NCBI GenBank assembly: GCA_964035795.1
Contig: OZ038321.1
Span: 8,697,446 to 8,761,445, forward strand
Direction of reading: 5' to 3'
DNA length: 64,000 nucleotides
DNA from: Pterobdella sp. o SKG-2022
Taxonomy: Eukaryota; Annelida; Clitellata; Hirudinida; Piscicolidae
The notes under the pieces are model-generated. The model was not told where the DNA came from, did no database searches, and worked only from the letters and a program-made list of their open reading frames with translations. A program made the translations under genes and the position numbers. Position 1 is the stretch's first letter, and the number at the start of each line of letters is the position of its first letter. Of the stretch, positions 43,401-58,400 are shown one piece after another.

Positions 43401-46400
43401 GCACCAAAATGAACCGATATGACCGCTTTTTACACTGGACCTGTCCCAACTGCCTCAACCCGGCAACCACACCTTCCCAGCAATGGTCGACCACCATACT
43501 CCAAATCCCATCCATTTTCCAATCACACCAACCAAGTGCAAACCATTCAAAAAATAGCGCTATCATACAACCCTTAACCGCCCCTAAAAAGATGTGTCCT
43601 AATTGTAAAAATCAGTTACCCAACTCCTGTGCCCTCTTTTGCAGCCTATGTAGCTGAGGCTCCCACTCGGGATGTGCGCCCGAATCAAATTCAGCAGTTG
43701 ACTCTATGAGGGCTGCTAGCTCTTGGATATGCCCAACCTGTATTCAACCTCAAAACCCACTTTAGGGTATAAGCTGAAGTGATAGAAAAGCGCAACTTTC
43801 CCCAAACCCCAATCCCATTTCACCATCTTGCAGTGAAACTGTGACTCCATAGCAACTAAGAGCCCAGAGCTAAGGGCCGTTGCAAAAAAACGCCGATGTG
43901 ATGTCCTCATGCTACAAAAAAAAAACTTGATAACGAGAATTCTACCCCTCTCATTCCGGGCTATGACGCCATCCTTTTAGACCAACTCTTCAGTGAACCA
44001 GAAACCATCGAGGAGGCGGCTTAATAACTTATATCGGCTGCGGTATTCTCTACTCGCTAGCCTCACCATCAACTCCGGTTCTGCAGAGATGCAGCAGATC
44101 TTCATTCTCACTGCAAGGAGGTCCCAAATACCCCTCATAATTATGTTTGTTTCCCTAACATCATCTTCTTTTTCTGGCCCACCTAACAGCCACACAATCT
44201 AGTTACCATGTCTACCCACAACTAAGGGCCTAATATGTGGTGACTTCAATGCTCACCACCTCTCATGGGATGACTTTGTGCAAGCCGACTCCAGAAAGCA
44301 AGCCGTATATGACTGGTTAGAAGACAATGACCGGTACGTCTTGGGGATGGCGGGCCTTGAAGATGCGGATGATCTACGTAGCCACACTTCGATCACTCGC
44401 AGAATACGCAGCCCTTGCCTGGGCGCTTTGGGCTTCCAAAACCACCATCCAAAAATTAGAGAATGCACAGTCGGACGCGGCTCAAACAATTACGGGCCAA
44501 CTCCAATCTACCCCCATTGACATTTTCTTTCATGAAACTCAGCTCCCAACACTATCTTTCCGATTTCAGCTGGCTTGCCTTAGGAAAGCTGATGATTGGT
44601 TCCACCTCCCTCCCAACGACGACGGGAGAGTGCTACTGCAAACGCACTGTCCAAAATGCTTCAAGAGATGACTGGAGGAACACTACCACCCCAATTTTAT
44701 CCTCTCTTAACCTCACATCATTGGACGCGGAAAATTTAAGTAATTCTAGTATTCTCTATAGCTCAATGGTTGAGCATTAGACTAATTATCTAAAGATACC
44801 GGGTTCGATCCTGCGTGAGCCGATAACTAGCACTTGTTCCACAGTGGGTTTTCGCTACGTTAAATTTGTAGCAAGCGCTTTAATCTACAAGGAAAGCGCT
44901 TTATAAATACCGCATTACATTACATTTGCCTTCTCAGCCACCTATCCACTTCACCCCTATTCTTAAGTCCGCATCCTCTGCCCAACAACTCGTTTCTGCA
45001 GAAGAAACAATTGCGGCTGAGAGCCCAACCGACTTGCAGATCTTCAATGATGGATCCACCTTCAACGGTACGGAGAAAGGAGGAAGCGGAATGGTCGTCT
45101 TTAGAGGAAACAAACTGATCCACTCCTGGCACGCGCCTACTGGGACCTTTAGCAGCTCTTTTCAAGCAGAGAAGACTGTCTTGATTGCTGCCATCTCTTG
45201 GCTCGAACAGAATGCCGATTGGTTTTTAGCCTCCATCATCACAGACTGCAAGTCACTTCTACAAGCCCTTTCTAACCTCAATATCACCGACCCATCCCTC
45301 CTGTCCCTTAACATTTCAATTGCGGCCTTCTATCCAACTAAGAGTATCCGGTTAATCTGGGTCTCAGGCCACTGCAACCTCCCGGACAACGACCTTGCAG
45401 ACGAGCAAACCAAACTAGACTCTGTCTTCACCCAACCTACCGCCCCCGCTAGAACTACAAACTCGGTTTGCTATTATTCACAGAAGCTGCAAACCCCCTC
45501 CATCTACTCACCCCCACTTCATTTCTCTCACCGTTTCCCGCCCCAACCCGGAAGAAGAGTTCCAACTGACAAAGAAAGACCTCATCGATCTCATCCGATT
45601 CCGGTCCGGTCATAATCCCGCCCTTCAAAGATGGCAACATTTGACGGGGAAAAGTGAAGATGATCGGTGCCGTCTTTGCGGAGAAGAATCGGCCGAGCAT
45701 CTATGGCTGCGGGGCCTGCATTCTACTCTTCCCGTTACCACTGCCAGTTGGGTATCTCTTTTGGAGAACTAAAAAGCCTCCCACAAACGAGTCTAGCGCT
45801 TCTGAGAACCATTCTCAGTTGACTTGAGTGACAAACAACAACAACAAATCAACAGCAAAAGTGTAAATAAAAAATGCCCAACTCAAGGAAGCCACATTAA
45901 TGGATGCCGAAATGAAAATGGTCTGGCCCTTAATGAGTTCATGCTAGAAAACAACCTATATGTTGCTAACACCAATTTTAAAAACAGTTGAAATACAAAA
46001 CTACTTGGGTGAGACACTTGAAGGAAAAAACAGTTTATAATGTCATTGATTTTATGAAAATCCACCAAAAGTTGAATAAGTTTTTCAAGGACAGCAACAC
46101 ACACAGAGAAACTCTCACTCAAAGAAATCAAACCTACTAAAAATTAAAAAAAAAAACATTTCTCAAACCATATCAATGCTGAATTAACTCCATCAAAACT
46201 TTCACTTTTAAAAAACCATGCTTTTAAAGCAAATTGAACCAAAATCTGTACAAACAATCAATGAAAAAAAGTGAAGCAGGTTCCATTCAAAAGATATTAA
46301 AAGACAAAGAAAAAGCATCAAAAATCTACTTCACAAATGCATCAATAAACAAATATGAAAACCTTAGAAACCGAATAAAAAACACTTGAGAACTTAGAAA

Positions 46401-49400
46401 GATCAGCTTTCTTAAAACTCAGAAAAATATAACAAAAGATCAAAAAAAAGGCATAGAATTATACAAAACAGAACTTGAAACAAACCTTCAGCAAAATGAA
46501 AACTGATTCTAACAGAAAATTTAGAAATTAAAGAGCTGAAAATCAGAGACAACACACAGATCAACTCAAATCCAAATGAAAAATCTGATACAAAACAAAA
46601 TTTGAAACAGAAGATCAACATATTCAACAAATCACAACAACGTTTGAAATAGAAAATGCTATTAAAAAGTTTAAAAATAATAGAATGTAAATAATTCAAA
46701 TTCCCTGGGATGAACAAAATGCAAAAACTTACAGTGGCACTGAATACTCAATTTCAAATTGAAAGTTTTTTATAGCTAACTTTCAAGCATGGCATCATTG
46801 TCCCAATATCAGAAAAAGTAGTCAATTGTCCATCTAATACATGAGCACAGCAAGAACACTTTTATCTCTAATAAAACTCTATAGAATCAGACCCCACATT
46901 GAAAAATACCTCTCCAACACTCAAACAGCATACAGACCAACTAGATCAACAAGACACATCTTACGGCCTCACAAAAAAGCTATAGAAGAAAAAGTAGTCC
47001 GGAAGCAATATGCAAATAACTAGTATTGATCTTTCATTGCCATTTGACACCATGAAAAGGAATAAACTAATAAACATTTTCAGTAAAATTATTTCAGCTT
47101 TGCAAGTAAAATAAAAAAACTACTTCTCACACACACAACCCTATCTGTTCAATATAATAAAATAGCCAGCGAAAACTTGAATAAAACACAAATATAGCAT
47201 GTTCTCAAGGTTACGCTTCAAGAACAGCTTATTCAAAGTATTTCTGAAAATTTGTATCAAGGATATACGTTTCGCTTATCCAGCAGACACCTTTGAGCTT
47301 ATTATGCCGACGACGTGAGCCTAATCTCTACGGACATCATTGAGATAATTGTAGAAGAAATACTACGTCAATAGGAACTTAAACTAAACAAAAACAAGAT
47401 CGAAGAGGTGTTGATATCTAAAGAAGACACAAGCTGGAAAAAGATGAAAGTTTTGGGAAGCTACGTTGGAACATTGGAGGACATTAAGAAAAGAAAAGTT
47501 CTAGCAACAATAGCTATCAAGCTAAATCTCATGTGGAAAAGCAATCTGAGTGAAACAAAAAAACTGAATATATAAATGTTGTCTTCTCTATGATCTTATA
47601 TGGTTGCAGTGCTTTGGCAGATTCAAAAATTATGAACTAACATTAATTTCTTCCGAAGAAAAATGATACGAAAGTTGAAAAAGGTGCACTGGTCTGATAT
47701 AATGAAAAATGAAGAGTATGATTCTATCAAACCTCCTCTACACTTGGAAGTCAGACAGAGACGTCTTAGAATGTTAGGTCACAAATGCCACAATAACCCG
47801 CCAGCCAAAGCCATCCTACAAAAAGCTCTCAAAAACACCAAACGCCTAAGAGGCAGACCACCATCATCCCTCCTTAATACTTTAATAAATGATTTTCGTT
47901 TTTTAAACTTAAGAATTGAAAATGACAAAAAAATTGAGAAATGCGAATATGAATAGAAAATAAAAACTTCTACGTATTCATCATTAACCATGTTTATGTC
48001 TGTGGACGAAAATCAAAAATATATATATAATCTTTTTTTATTGATAAAAACCGAGGTGAAGTTTTTTGATATGTATAATGCATTGATCCACTCAAAATAC
48101 ATAATTTTGAACATTCAAAAAAAAATTTTTGAATTAAGAAATTGAAGTTGAACCTTTCTCTGTAAGGGTACTCGTTAATAGAGTTTCTAATCGCATCATT
48201 ATGTGCATATAATTTGTCCAACAGGCTGCCAATACAGAAATCCGCTCCACCCTTAAATCTGATTTGCTCCTCTTTAAAATTATTTCATTTACATTATTAA
48301 TTTTCCAAATTTTTATCTTTATTCAAATTCAATTGTTCAAACTGAGTTTTTCATATAATAATTTGAAGCAAACCGGGGACTGCTGGCATATAAACTCCAC
48401 CTGTATGCTCCTCATACAGCTTGATAAGCAGGGTGAGAATTGTATAGTTTTTACGATTTTCTCTTTCCTCTGGCTCTTCGGCGTTTTCGAAAGGTGTCAA
48501 GTTTTCATTGATTAAGGTACTACTATAACCAAGTTCATCTCTTTGCGTATCATTATCTTCTCTTGGTATGTTACTTTGAATGAAACGAAAAATTGTTACA
48601 AGACCTGCATTTTTGTTTTTGATACATTTCAATTAGTTTGAGAAACAATTAAAAATAAAGGCTGAAATCAAAATAACCATTAGGAGCCAAGATGTTGTAT
48701 TGTTGGTCCAAAGGTATCAAGCAATGTTCATACAAGGTTGTCAATGTAGCGTCTTCTGCATCTTCTTTCTTGTGCTTGAAAAAAAATTAAAAATTCATCA
48801 AAAATTTTTAGTTCAGAAATGAAGTGGAATCATATTTCAATGAAAGAATTTTTTCCCAAAAGTTTCAAAAAACTTAGAACGAATTGAAAAGACGTGAAAT
48901 TTATGTTCATAAGAAAATATTATAAAAATGAAGTACTAACGTAAGGTTCACTCAACGACAAGGTCAAAAGATTAATTGCCAAAAACATAATGTTTGGTGA
49001 TAAATTCTTCTCATAGCACTGTATTTCCAAATGGAAATGAAATTATATTTAAATGTAGCGTCAAAAAAAAACGAAAGTGGTTAAAACGTCATCAAACCAA
49101 AATTTAAAATTTACTCAAAAAAAATGCCTATCTTGTATCCAATCGATAGAAAAATCAATTTTTATGACGTAATCAACTGAAAATAATTTGTATCAAAATT
49201 TTCTAAAAAATCTTGATGACACCCCGTAAAGAATGACGTAGAGAAACGCATGCAGAGATGGAGAGTGCAAGAAGTCAGTGTAGCTCTTCAAGCGCGGGTT
49301 CTTTTCCTGTTGTAAAATACTTTAATGTTAAAACTAAGAAGTTATTTCAATACGAAATTATGTAACTTATTAAAAACTTCTAGTTGATGTATTTATTTAA

Positions 49401-52400
49401 AAAAATGCAAAGATAATTTTTTTAAGCTTGCATAAATAAAGTGAATATAGAAGGGTAGTTGACCGGGGCAGAGAGGCGAAAAGGAGGCCACAGTATGCTG
49501 ACGTCATTCACAAAGTCCTCTTGGCTAGTAAGTTTACATTGTTTAACAGCGATTAATACTATATTTAAGATTATTTAGTATGTAAGGTTTTCGAAAAATT
49601 TTATAGCCTTCAAAATTTAACTTATTATTGTTTATAGATGGTCTATGATCGATAAAATGTCCGCCATCGCAAGTATTATTTATAAGATTGATATAGTTAA
49701 GACAGCGCTCAGCAAGTTACGAAGTAATGTTTCAGACTTTTTAAAGTCTGAAAAACCCTTGGTTTCTAAAAAAAAAAGGGTGAAAACCGAAGACGATTAA
49801 ATCTTCAACATCTCAATCAGCAATCCGTACTTCTTCGACCCCTTCATCTTCATCTTCCTGTTCGACCATTGCATCTCGTTCAATTACTTCTTGTTCTACA
49901 TTTTCTCTAGCTACCACATTTCTTTCGACTAGTTCATCTTCAACTACCTCTGGCTAGTTCTTCAACCATCTCTTCGACTAGTTCATCTCTTACTACTACT
50001 TCATTTTCATCAACCTCAGCTTCAACAACTTCAACTTGATCTACAAGCAAGACATATTCAATTTCTCCACCTTCTGCTTTTACAACCACTTCATCTTTTA
50101 GTTCAATTAATAATTTTCCATTCTTAATTTCCCTAGAACCATTCACACCAGCCAATTCAATCACATCTATTCTTACTACTAACTCATCTCAACCTACTTA
50201 CAGCACTATTGTCAAATCAAAAAACATGCACACCCTCTCTCATCCACCCACTAACAAAATTTCACAATCACTCTCCCACATCCAACATAAAATCCATTCT
50301 ATTAACAAAACCCCACCTATTATTAAATATTCCACTAAAGTCATCTCAACCACAGGTGAGACTCCAAGTGAATTGTGCATGAGATTGGTTTCGTCCATCA
50401 GCTTTTCACAACAAGCCTTCAAAGCTTTTCCTAAACATGTTTGCGAGTCTACTGATGTTGTTGTCTGTGAAGCTGACTCTGCTGCTTCACTCAAAGATGC
50501 TGAACTTTTCCTTTCTTCTCTTCCCAACATACGCCTTCATGACTAAGTTCTTTTGGATTCAACAATCACCGTCCTGGGTTTCTAATGAGGCACTTGAAAC
50601 CTCTTTCCAGCTGCTTATCCCAGCGCTTTCCATGCCTTAAGGCACAAACCAAACGCACTAAACCCTTCTACTCATGACTGGCTTATCCAAGTTTCAAGCA
50701 CTGTTTTCCCATGCTGAACAAGTTCAAAAATGTACATCTCCCTTTTGGTAGATTCCCTTTTCACTCTCGCATCCATCCAACTAGATGTCTGAATTGTCAG
50801 ACTTATAGTCATAACATAACTAAGTGCCACAATCCTAGAGTATGTGAGCACTGCGGCAAAGAACAATCGTCTGAAAACTGTCCTAAAACCTTTCCTTCCT
50901 TTTGTGTTCCCTGCTTTAAATCAACCACGTCACAACATCCTCTTCTTGTTTCCTTTTTAGACAACAAGTGAGACTCAAGATGGGACGTACGGCTAGGAAA
51001 TGAAGGCCTGCTCTACCCATGTCTTCTCAAAATTAATTTCTTCCAGTGAAGTTTGGTCTTCTCACTCCCCGTTTCACCCGCAAAAAATCGAATCTTATTC
51101 TGATGCAATCTCTACTCATTCCTTTGATATGCTTGCACTGACTGAGACGTTGATTCCAGTCAATGCCGACAATGTCACTAAATATGACATTTTTCCCTGG
51201 GCTACAAATTTTTTACATTCTCACCGTCTTAATACGCGCGTGGGTGGCATTTATTTGATTTCTTCCTATTCAATTAAACTGACTTTTTTAAAATCTGGAA
51301 CACACTTTTCTTTTGAAGCATTAACTGCTCAAGCCTTTTTCCCGACCCAGTCTTTGACCAATTCTGTCATTTACCGCCCTCCAAGCCCTAGTAATTTCAT
51401 CCATGAACTCACAGCTCATCTTTATTTTCTTTCTTCTACATTTAATCATTTCATAATTGTCGGAAATTTTAATACACCTAACTGCCACGAGCTTGTGTTA
51501 AAATCGTGAGTGTCTCAAAGAATGAATGAATAATTTAAATGCTGAATTTAATCAAATAAAATATAGATAAATAAAATGAAGAGTTTGGTTTCGTCAAAAG
51601 ATCTTCTTAGCTATTGTCTGCGGCAATGTTGCCATCATCCTTTCCTGCATCTGCCTTTCTTAAAAAAAAAAAAAAAATATTTTTGCAATAATTTCACTTA
51701 TTCTATCATTAAGAATTATCATTTTTTTTGTTAAAGAGGGCAGAGGCAAGAAAGGATGCTGGCAGCATTGCCGCGGACAATAGCCAAGGAGATCTTCTGA
51801 CGAAACCAAACTGCCTCCAGAGGGTCTCTCATCGCCTCGGAAAGTTTTTTGTCTAACTCCTTGACGAAAGTACCGGTTGAGGGACTTCAGCAACCGGTAG
51901 TCTCGTATATTTTATTTTCAATAAAAGTATGAATTTCTCAAACTGATGTTCTATAAATAATAACTTCATCGAACATACATAAGATGTTTCTGAAAAGTAA
52001 TTTATAATTAAAAAAACACTAAGAAATCTGTAAATTGAAGTTCTAAGACCTATCTAAGAATTGGTCAAATGCAGCCATTCTTTCGTATACATTTAATGCT
52101 CTCATGCTCGAAATAATCGGATCGTATTTCTTGGAAAATACATCATCTGAAGAAAATATTTATAGTTTTTATCATTATTAATTTTTCTTTTATTTAGATT
52201 ATCGCTAAAACAGAAATAATGAAATAAAAAAATGCTATATACACATGTTAATGTAGAGTTTCTTATAAAAAAATATTTTTTTGAACAAATTATATAAGGA
52301 TTCTCATGCATATCAAAAACATGTAAAACAATTAAGACCAGGTTAAGACCAATTAGCAAAGCATTTAAGATCTTGGTCGCGGGAATAGCGTGTTTGAAAC

Positions 52401-55400
52401 CTTCGATGATAACGACACGAGTGTGATATTGAAATTTATTATTTATTAACTCACTCTTGATAGAGAAGTATCCTCGACGTGGATTGTAGAATTCATCAAA
52501 AAAGACAGGCTTGAGATGGGCAACCTTCAAGTCATTTGAAACATTTCAACAACTAGATACATGCGGTCTTACATTCGACTATTCTAGTTAGTTGTTTCTT
52601 TGATTTAATTTTAACAAAATTTGAAAAACGAAAACGTCGATCAAATCAGTGATTATTATACATCTTACATCTGCTATTTTTTCTTCCACTGCAAGCATTC
52701 TTTCATTCTGGTATGTCCAGCCTCTAAAATGCGCATTTGAAATCGATTCATCACTTGATTCATAAAATTATTGATAAAGAAAATTTTAAAAACAATAAAG
52801 TTATTTGCGCACTAAATAATGCTATTTTAAATATCAAAAATTTTAATTTGAACAGTTGTTTTGCTCATAATTGTATCTTAAAATACCTATCTGGTATGTT
52901 TTTTACAACTTCTGTGAAATGGCAGTCTCTTATACTCATCAAAGCGGTTATTTCATTGAGTATTTCACTCTCGTCGGTTTTACCTGGTTCGACAGTTTCA
53001 AATGCTTTACAATTATTTAAAATAATTCTGCATCAATTGAAACTTAATTGTTAAAATATGTATAATTAAAAAAATTAATTAAAAAAAATTAAGAAATAAA
53101 AAGTGAAAAAAAATCATAAATTTACAGTTGTTCACTTAAATATTTGAAAACTTTGTGTATATATTATAGTATATATATTACTACTATAGCAACACTATTA
53201 ACATGATATCAATAAGAGTAAAAAGTTTTTGTGTTACTGGATAGAACTCTGGCGGAAAATAAGGCAGAGAAAAACAATAAAGTTTCTTCAATCATGTACA
53301 ACCTCTGTTGATTAGTCTCATAACGGGAACTCATTGGATTGAGGGCATCCAAGATGTTAAAGCTGAGTATTAGAAGTAATTTGTTTTGATGATGTCAGAT
53401 TTCAAATTTACAAACTTCTCTAAGATGAACTGGACAAATATGTTTGATTCTAACTGTGAACTCACAAACTGAAAATTGTTTTAACCAACATTTTTGTTAA
53501 TATTTTGTTTCTTAACGGTTGCATATGTCCAATTTTAAAGTGTTTTATCAATAAAACCATTGAAAAATATTTAAAAAGTAATTGTTTCTAGCACCTAAAT
53601 GAATGAAAATAATTAATAGTGGTGCAGAAATGGCAAATAATAATAATAATTAATAGTTTAAGTTCAAGCCTAAAAAGTCGTACAAGGGAATGCAAAATTA
53701 TTGAATGATTTGAGTGAGAGCACCAGGTCTAATTAAATTTTTTGCAATCATTTATCGCCTCAGTCATTTATAAATAAGGTTTTAGTTAAAATTTTAATTA
53801 TTTCAGCTCATAACTTTGTTCAAATATATAGAACATTTGAGTTAAAATAAGAAAAGCTTAAAAATTGATGTCTGAAAATCACTACTGCTGATAGTGACAA
53901 TAGTCTGAGCTATGGTAATTACGCTTTTATCATCATATTATTATTTTATGTTCAACCTGTAAAAAAAAGAAATCAAGATCCATGCTGAAAGCAACAAATT
54001 CTGGAGTTTTGTACAACCCACACTGTTCCATTATGTCTTGGTCGTCTGTCCATATTCTCATGCACATTTCTCGGTGGGCAGCCTAGTGGTGCATAATTCA
54101 CCTTGTTTAAAATTCTACTTCATCTTTCAAATTGAAGTTTATATTTTTATAAAAATTGAATAATGTATAATAAAAGTAAAAAATGAAAAAATAAAATTTA
54201 AGTGTAATAATGAATAAATAATACAAATAAAAAAAAATACACTTTAATGAATTCAAGTGGTATAAAAATATAAATTGAAAACATAAACTATTAAATTTGC
54301 AAGCTCAATCAATGGGAAATCTCAACCAGCAGCCTGGAAGGAGCTTGCATAGCATGCTTCAGAAAAGTCGAATTGAATTTGACCAGGCTCTCAAAATTGA
54401 GGTCTTTGCGGTAAATTGTAGCTATAACAAGAGCTAGTATTCTATGGAGAGGCAGGTTGAATGATACTGTGTTATTCTCCTATTGAGTGGTATTTCAAAG
54501 CTTCGTATTAATAAAATATCCAAATATTATACAGATGTGCATGTTTTTTCGTATAACTTGATTACTACAAATATATATAATTTGTGTTCAAACCTAATAT
54601 AAATTAAGAGAAAGCATAAACAACACCTCAAAAAGTTATTTTTATTCATCATTTTATTTTCATTATTTTTATGATATGGATGTTCACGCAATTTCATACC
54701 AAAGGCCTGCTTATCATATCGTTCTTCAAGGCGTTGAGACTCAAGTGAAAGAATCTCTCAATGTTGTCGATGCATGAGTTGTTCCAGTGTTTGACCAGAG
54801 TCCACAGAGGCAGGACGGAATACTTTTTATGTTTTTGATATGCCATTATTAATTCAATAATACATAAAAAAGCATTTTTTATATTTTTTTATGGAATATC
54901 TAAATATATATAAGCTTTTCGGTATGCAAAGGATACCAATATATATTTATACTTATATTTATTGAACCCCTCCAGCTCAAAAGGGCAAAAATTGAAAGAA
55001 TAATTTTTGCATTTTTATGTAACTTCAAAAAGTATTTTTTGAAAGTGTCTAATTTATTTTAGCATTTTTTAGGTACCAATACTTTCAAGTTTTGTTTTAA
55101 AAACTCCTTTCGAATCTTTTCTCAGATAATGTATTTGAAGAGTTTTTTCAAAATTTGACAATTAAATTTCTATATTTTTTACATGAAAAGCGGTTCACTT
55201 CAAAATAAGTTTTTCAAAATTATTTTTCGAATTTTAGTATGTTCAATTCAGTTTTAACTCATTAACGCCCATGTCGTTATTTACCCTTCAATTTGTTCAA
55301 AAATTTCTAGAACCTATGGAAAAAAAAAAGTACAATTTGAAAAAAATTTTTCGAGCAATTTTTTAAAAAGTTACAAGTATTCTCTCAAGAGGACGCGGGC

Positions 55401-58400
55401 ACACGTAGTGGGACTTCGCATGTTTTACATCTTATTTTTGTTTTTTACAATGTGAACAACTCCCTCGATCACAAGCTTTTTTATATGCTCCAGGGAATAA
55501 TTTTTACTCATGAATGGCGTGAATCTTTCTTTTGAGCCACATTGCACACTTATTTTGGCAAGAGCTCCATATTTTTCTAGATAGTATTGAACAATTTTGC
55601 GTCGATATTCGCAATACGTGATTTTTGTACAAATTTCACGCATTTTGGCACGAAGCATCTATACCAAAAGCAAATAGTGGAAACCACAATTTTTATCCCC
55701 AAAAGAGATTCTCTGAGCATGTATATTTTGATCCAACCGATCAACTTCTTCCATATACGAATTGTACATGGATACCACTTTTGGACATTCAACATTAATT
55801 CGTCTTCTTTTGAAATCTATTTTTGCAACCCTGCTAACAATCGAAATGGGGTGTATTGAATAGGCATAGATGCCAAAGTTACTACCTTAGTATTTTCTCA
55901 TGCTACAACAATTATATTATCGGTGGTAACCATGGTCATTGCACCTCTTTTTTCTTTTTTCAAAATTTTTAAATCTAAAGGGCAATTTTCAAGTCTGTTT
56001 AATTTTATAGTGCCTGTACCAAAATAGTCTGATTGTGTAAGCTTATCTTAAAAGGGCAAACTAATAAAGAATCAATTATATCCAAAACCAAAAAAGCCCC
56101 TAAAACATAAGCATTTTGGTGATTTAGTAGAATTGATTTTGCACCTTGATATGAAATGAAAGGCATCAAGTATCTTGTTGACGTGCACAATGACCATATC
56201 TTATATCCAAAGCCAATAGGCTTTCCATGTATGTACTGCTTTGTCCATGTTTTCCGTAATAGGGAATCATTGATTCATCTATAGCGTATTTAAAGCTTTT
56301 TTTTCGTTTTTAAAATTATTTTTTGAAAGACTCGTTCAAAAGCGAAAAATATGGAGAAAATTTGGAAAATTTTTCATCAAAAAGTTTTGTGTTATCACAT
56401 GTGTAAATATTTGTGAATTTCAAAAAACTTATTTCTCTACATTGCAGATGTGACCAACTCATTGTGAGTGTTCTTCTTGAATTCCCAAAATATTCTCATA
56501 TTTTTGAAGAAAGCATAGCCCGTCAAAAAAAGGATGCCAAGGTAAACTTTTCAAATTGAAAACAAAATTTCTATCTTTTTTGTGGAGTATACATAATTTT
56601 GAAATTTTTGCTCAAAGTTACCTGTTTCATACTGAAATATTTACACAAAAAACGGCGTAAAATTTTTAAAAAATTTATCAGAGTTAAAATATGATTGATG
56701 TATGAACAAAACAAAAAAACATAAAAAAATTATTTTTTTGAGTTCATTTTAAAGATTTTGTAGACTACAGACTACTGGGTTAATAATGACAATAATTTAG
56801 CTTGCTTTCATCTTATTTACATAGTTTTTTCATTTCATAGTATTAGTGGCTAAACCCTGCTTTTTCCTTGTTATTTTTGCTTAATATTTTCAATCGTTTT
56901 GTTTTCTAGATAGGATTTTACTCTTTTTTTCATAAATTTTTTGTTTTGTTTCTCAAAAGTTCAACCCTGAACTCCTCGGGGTGGGAGATGTCAACGGGTT
57001 AGTGTCAAAGCTATACCGTCGAGAACTTATGTTCCTGGTAGGGCCTCCCAAAGCGGACAGATCTGACACCAGCGGTGAAAGTCCGCGACTCGGCTAACAT
57101 AGGGAAATGGTGAAGACTGATCCATTCGGGAGGCAGCAATGCTATGACATTGGCCACAGTATCTTGTTCACGGCATCGACATACAAGATCACCAACAACG
57201 CCACTGTGGGAGATGTTGAAATCACAGTGCGCAAACAGATATTGTCATTGTTAACTAACATCAAAAAAGTTGACAATCGGATTCTTATCGCTTCCTTCAA
57301 AGGCAACCCTTAAACTTTTCTTGTGTCTTGTTATTCTCTCCATAACCTTGCCCCACTAAAAGAAAAAGAAAGGTTTTACGAACAGCTAGGCAACCTGATT
57401 TCTACCATACCTTCCCACAACAACTTGATTATCGATGGCGACTTTGTTGCTCGAATATCTGGCAAATTTTCATATCATAGCGTCGCGAACCGAAATGGTG
57501 AACTCCTTGAAATTTTCTTCCAACAACACAATCTTTTGCCCGGTAACACGCTTTTTCAAAAACCTAACCGGAAATTATGGACATGGAAACATCCTGCTGG
57601 ACACCTGGCTCGAATTGACTATCTTCTTTTTAGAAAACGCTAAAGAACAGTTTAATGACTGCTAAGCCCATTCTTTTTCTGCTACTATTGGTGGTGATTA
57701 CAATATAGTAACAGCCAAGGTCAGATTGAGTTTTCGTGCTCCAAAATCATCAACAAGAAAATTCCTTTACTGGCAGGTGCTGTGTTATGACAAGGAACTG
57801 GCTACTATCATAGACGATTTGATTTCTTCAAAATTTGAAGCCTTACCAATAGATCAACAGACTTACACATCTTTTGTATCTATATGTAACGAAGTCGGAG
57901 AAAAGAAATTAGCGAGTCATCCAAAACGAACTTTTCCTACCATTGAGCACCATGATATGGATCTACCCCGATTAAACACCAAAAAAGCTCCAAACCAACG
58001 GGTTCAACTTCACCAAAATACCCAACGTCTTGAAGACGCTAGACTTAATAAAACCTTCTAGAAACAAAAAAGGGATCACGGAGAAATTAAAAGAACGCCT
58101 GGAATTAAATGTCAAAAAAGAAAAAATTTGTCACCTTTATCCAAGAAGAAAATCGTCTCAAAATCTAGAATGACCACTTCCAAAATCTTCTTTCTGTTAA
58201 TGAAAACGTTAATCAAGCTTAGTTCGACTGTTTCAAGTTGTTTGACATCAACCCAGAAATTAGTACTGCTGAATTTAGCCAAAAGGAGATCACAGCTTCA
58301 CTCGAAGCAATGAAACCTAATAAAGCCCTTGGCCTGAATGGTCTTACACTTGAAGCCTGGAAGCTCGAGAAAACCAAAAAATACCTGAGAAGGTTTTGCA

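Noticed and set aside
50226..50640. Cellular gene with 106-codon frame
   Set aside because: Lies between the ORF1 start and the zinc knuckles of the plus-strand LINE, so it is most likely part of its ORF1.
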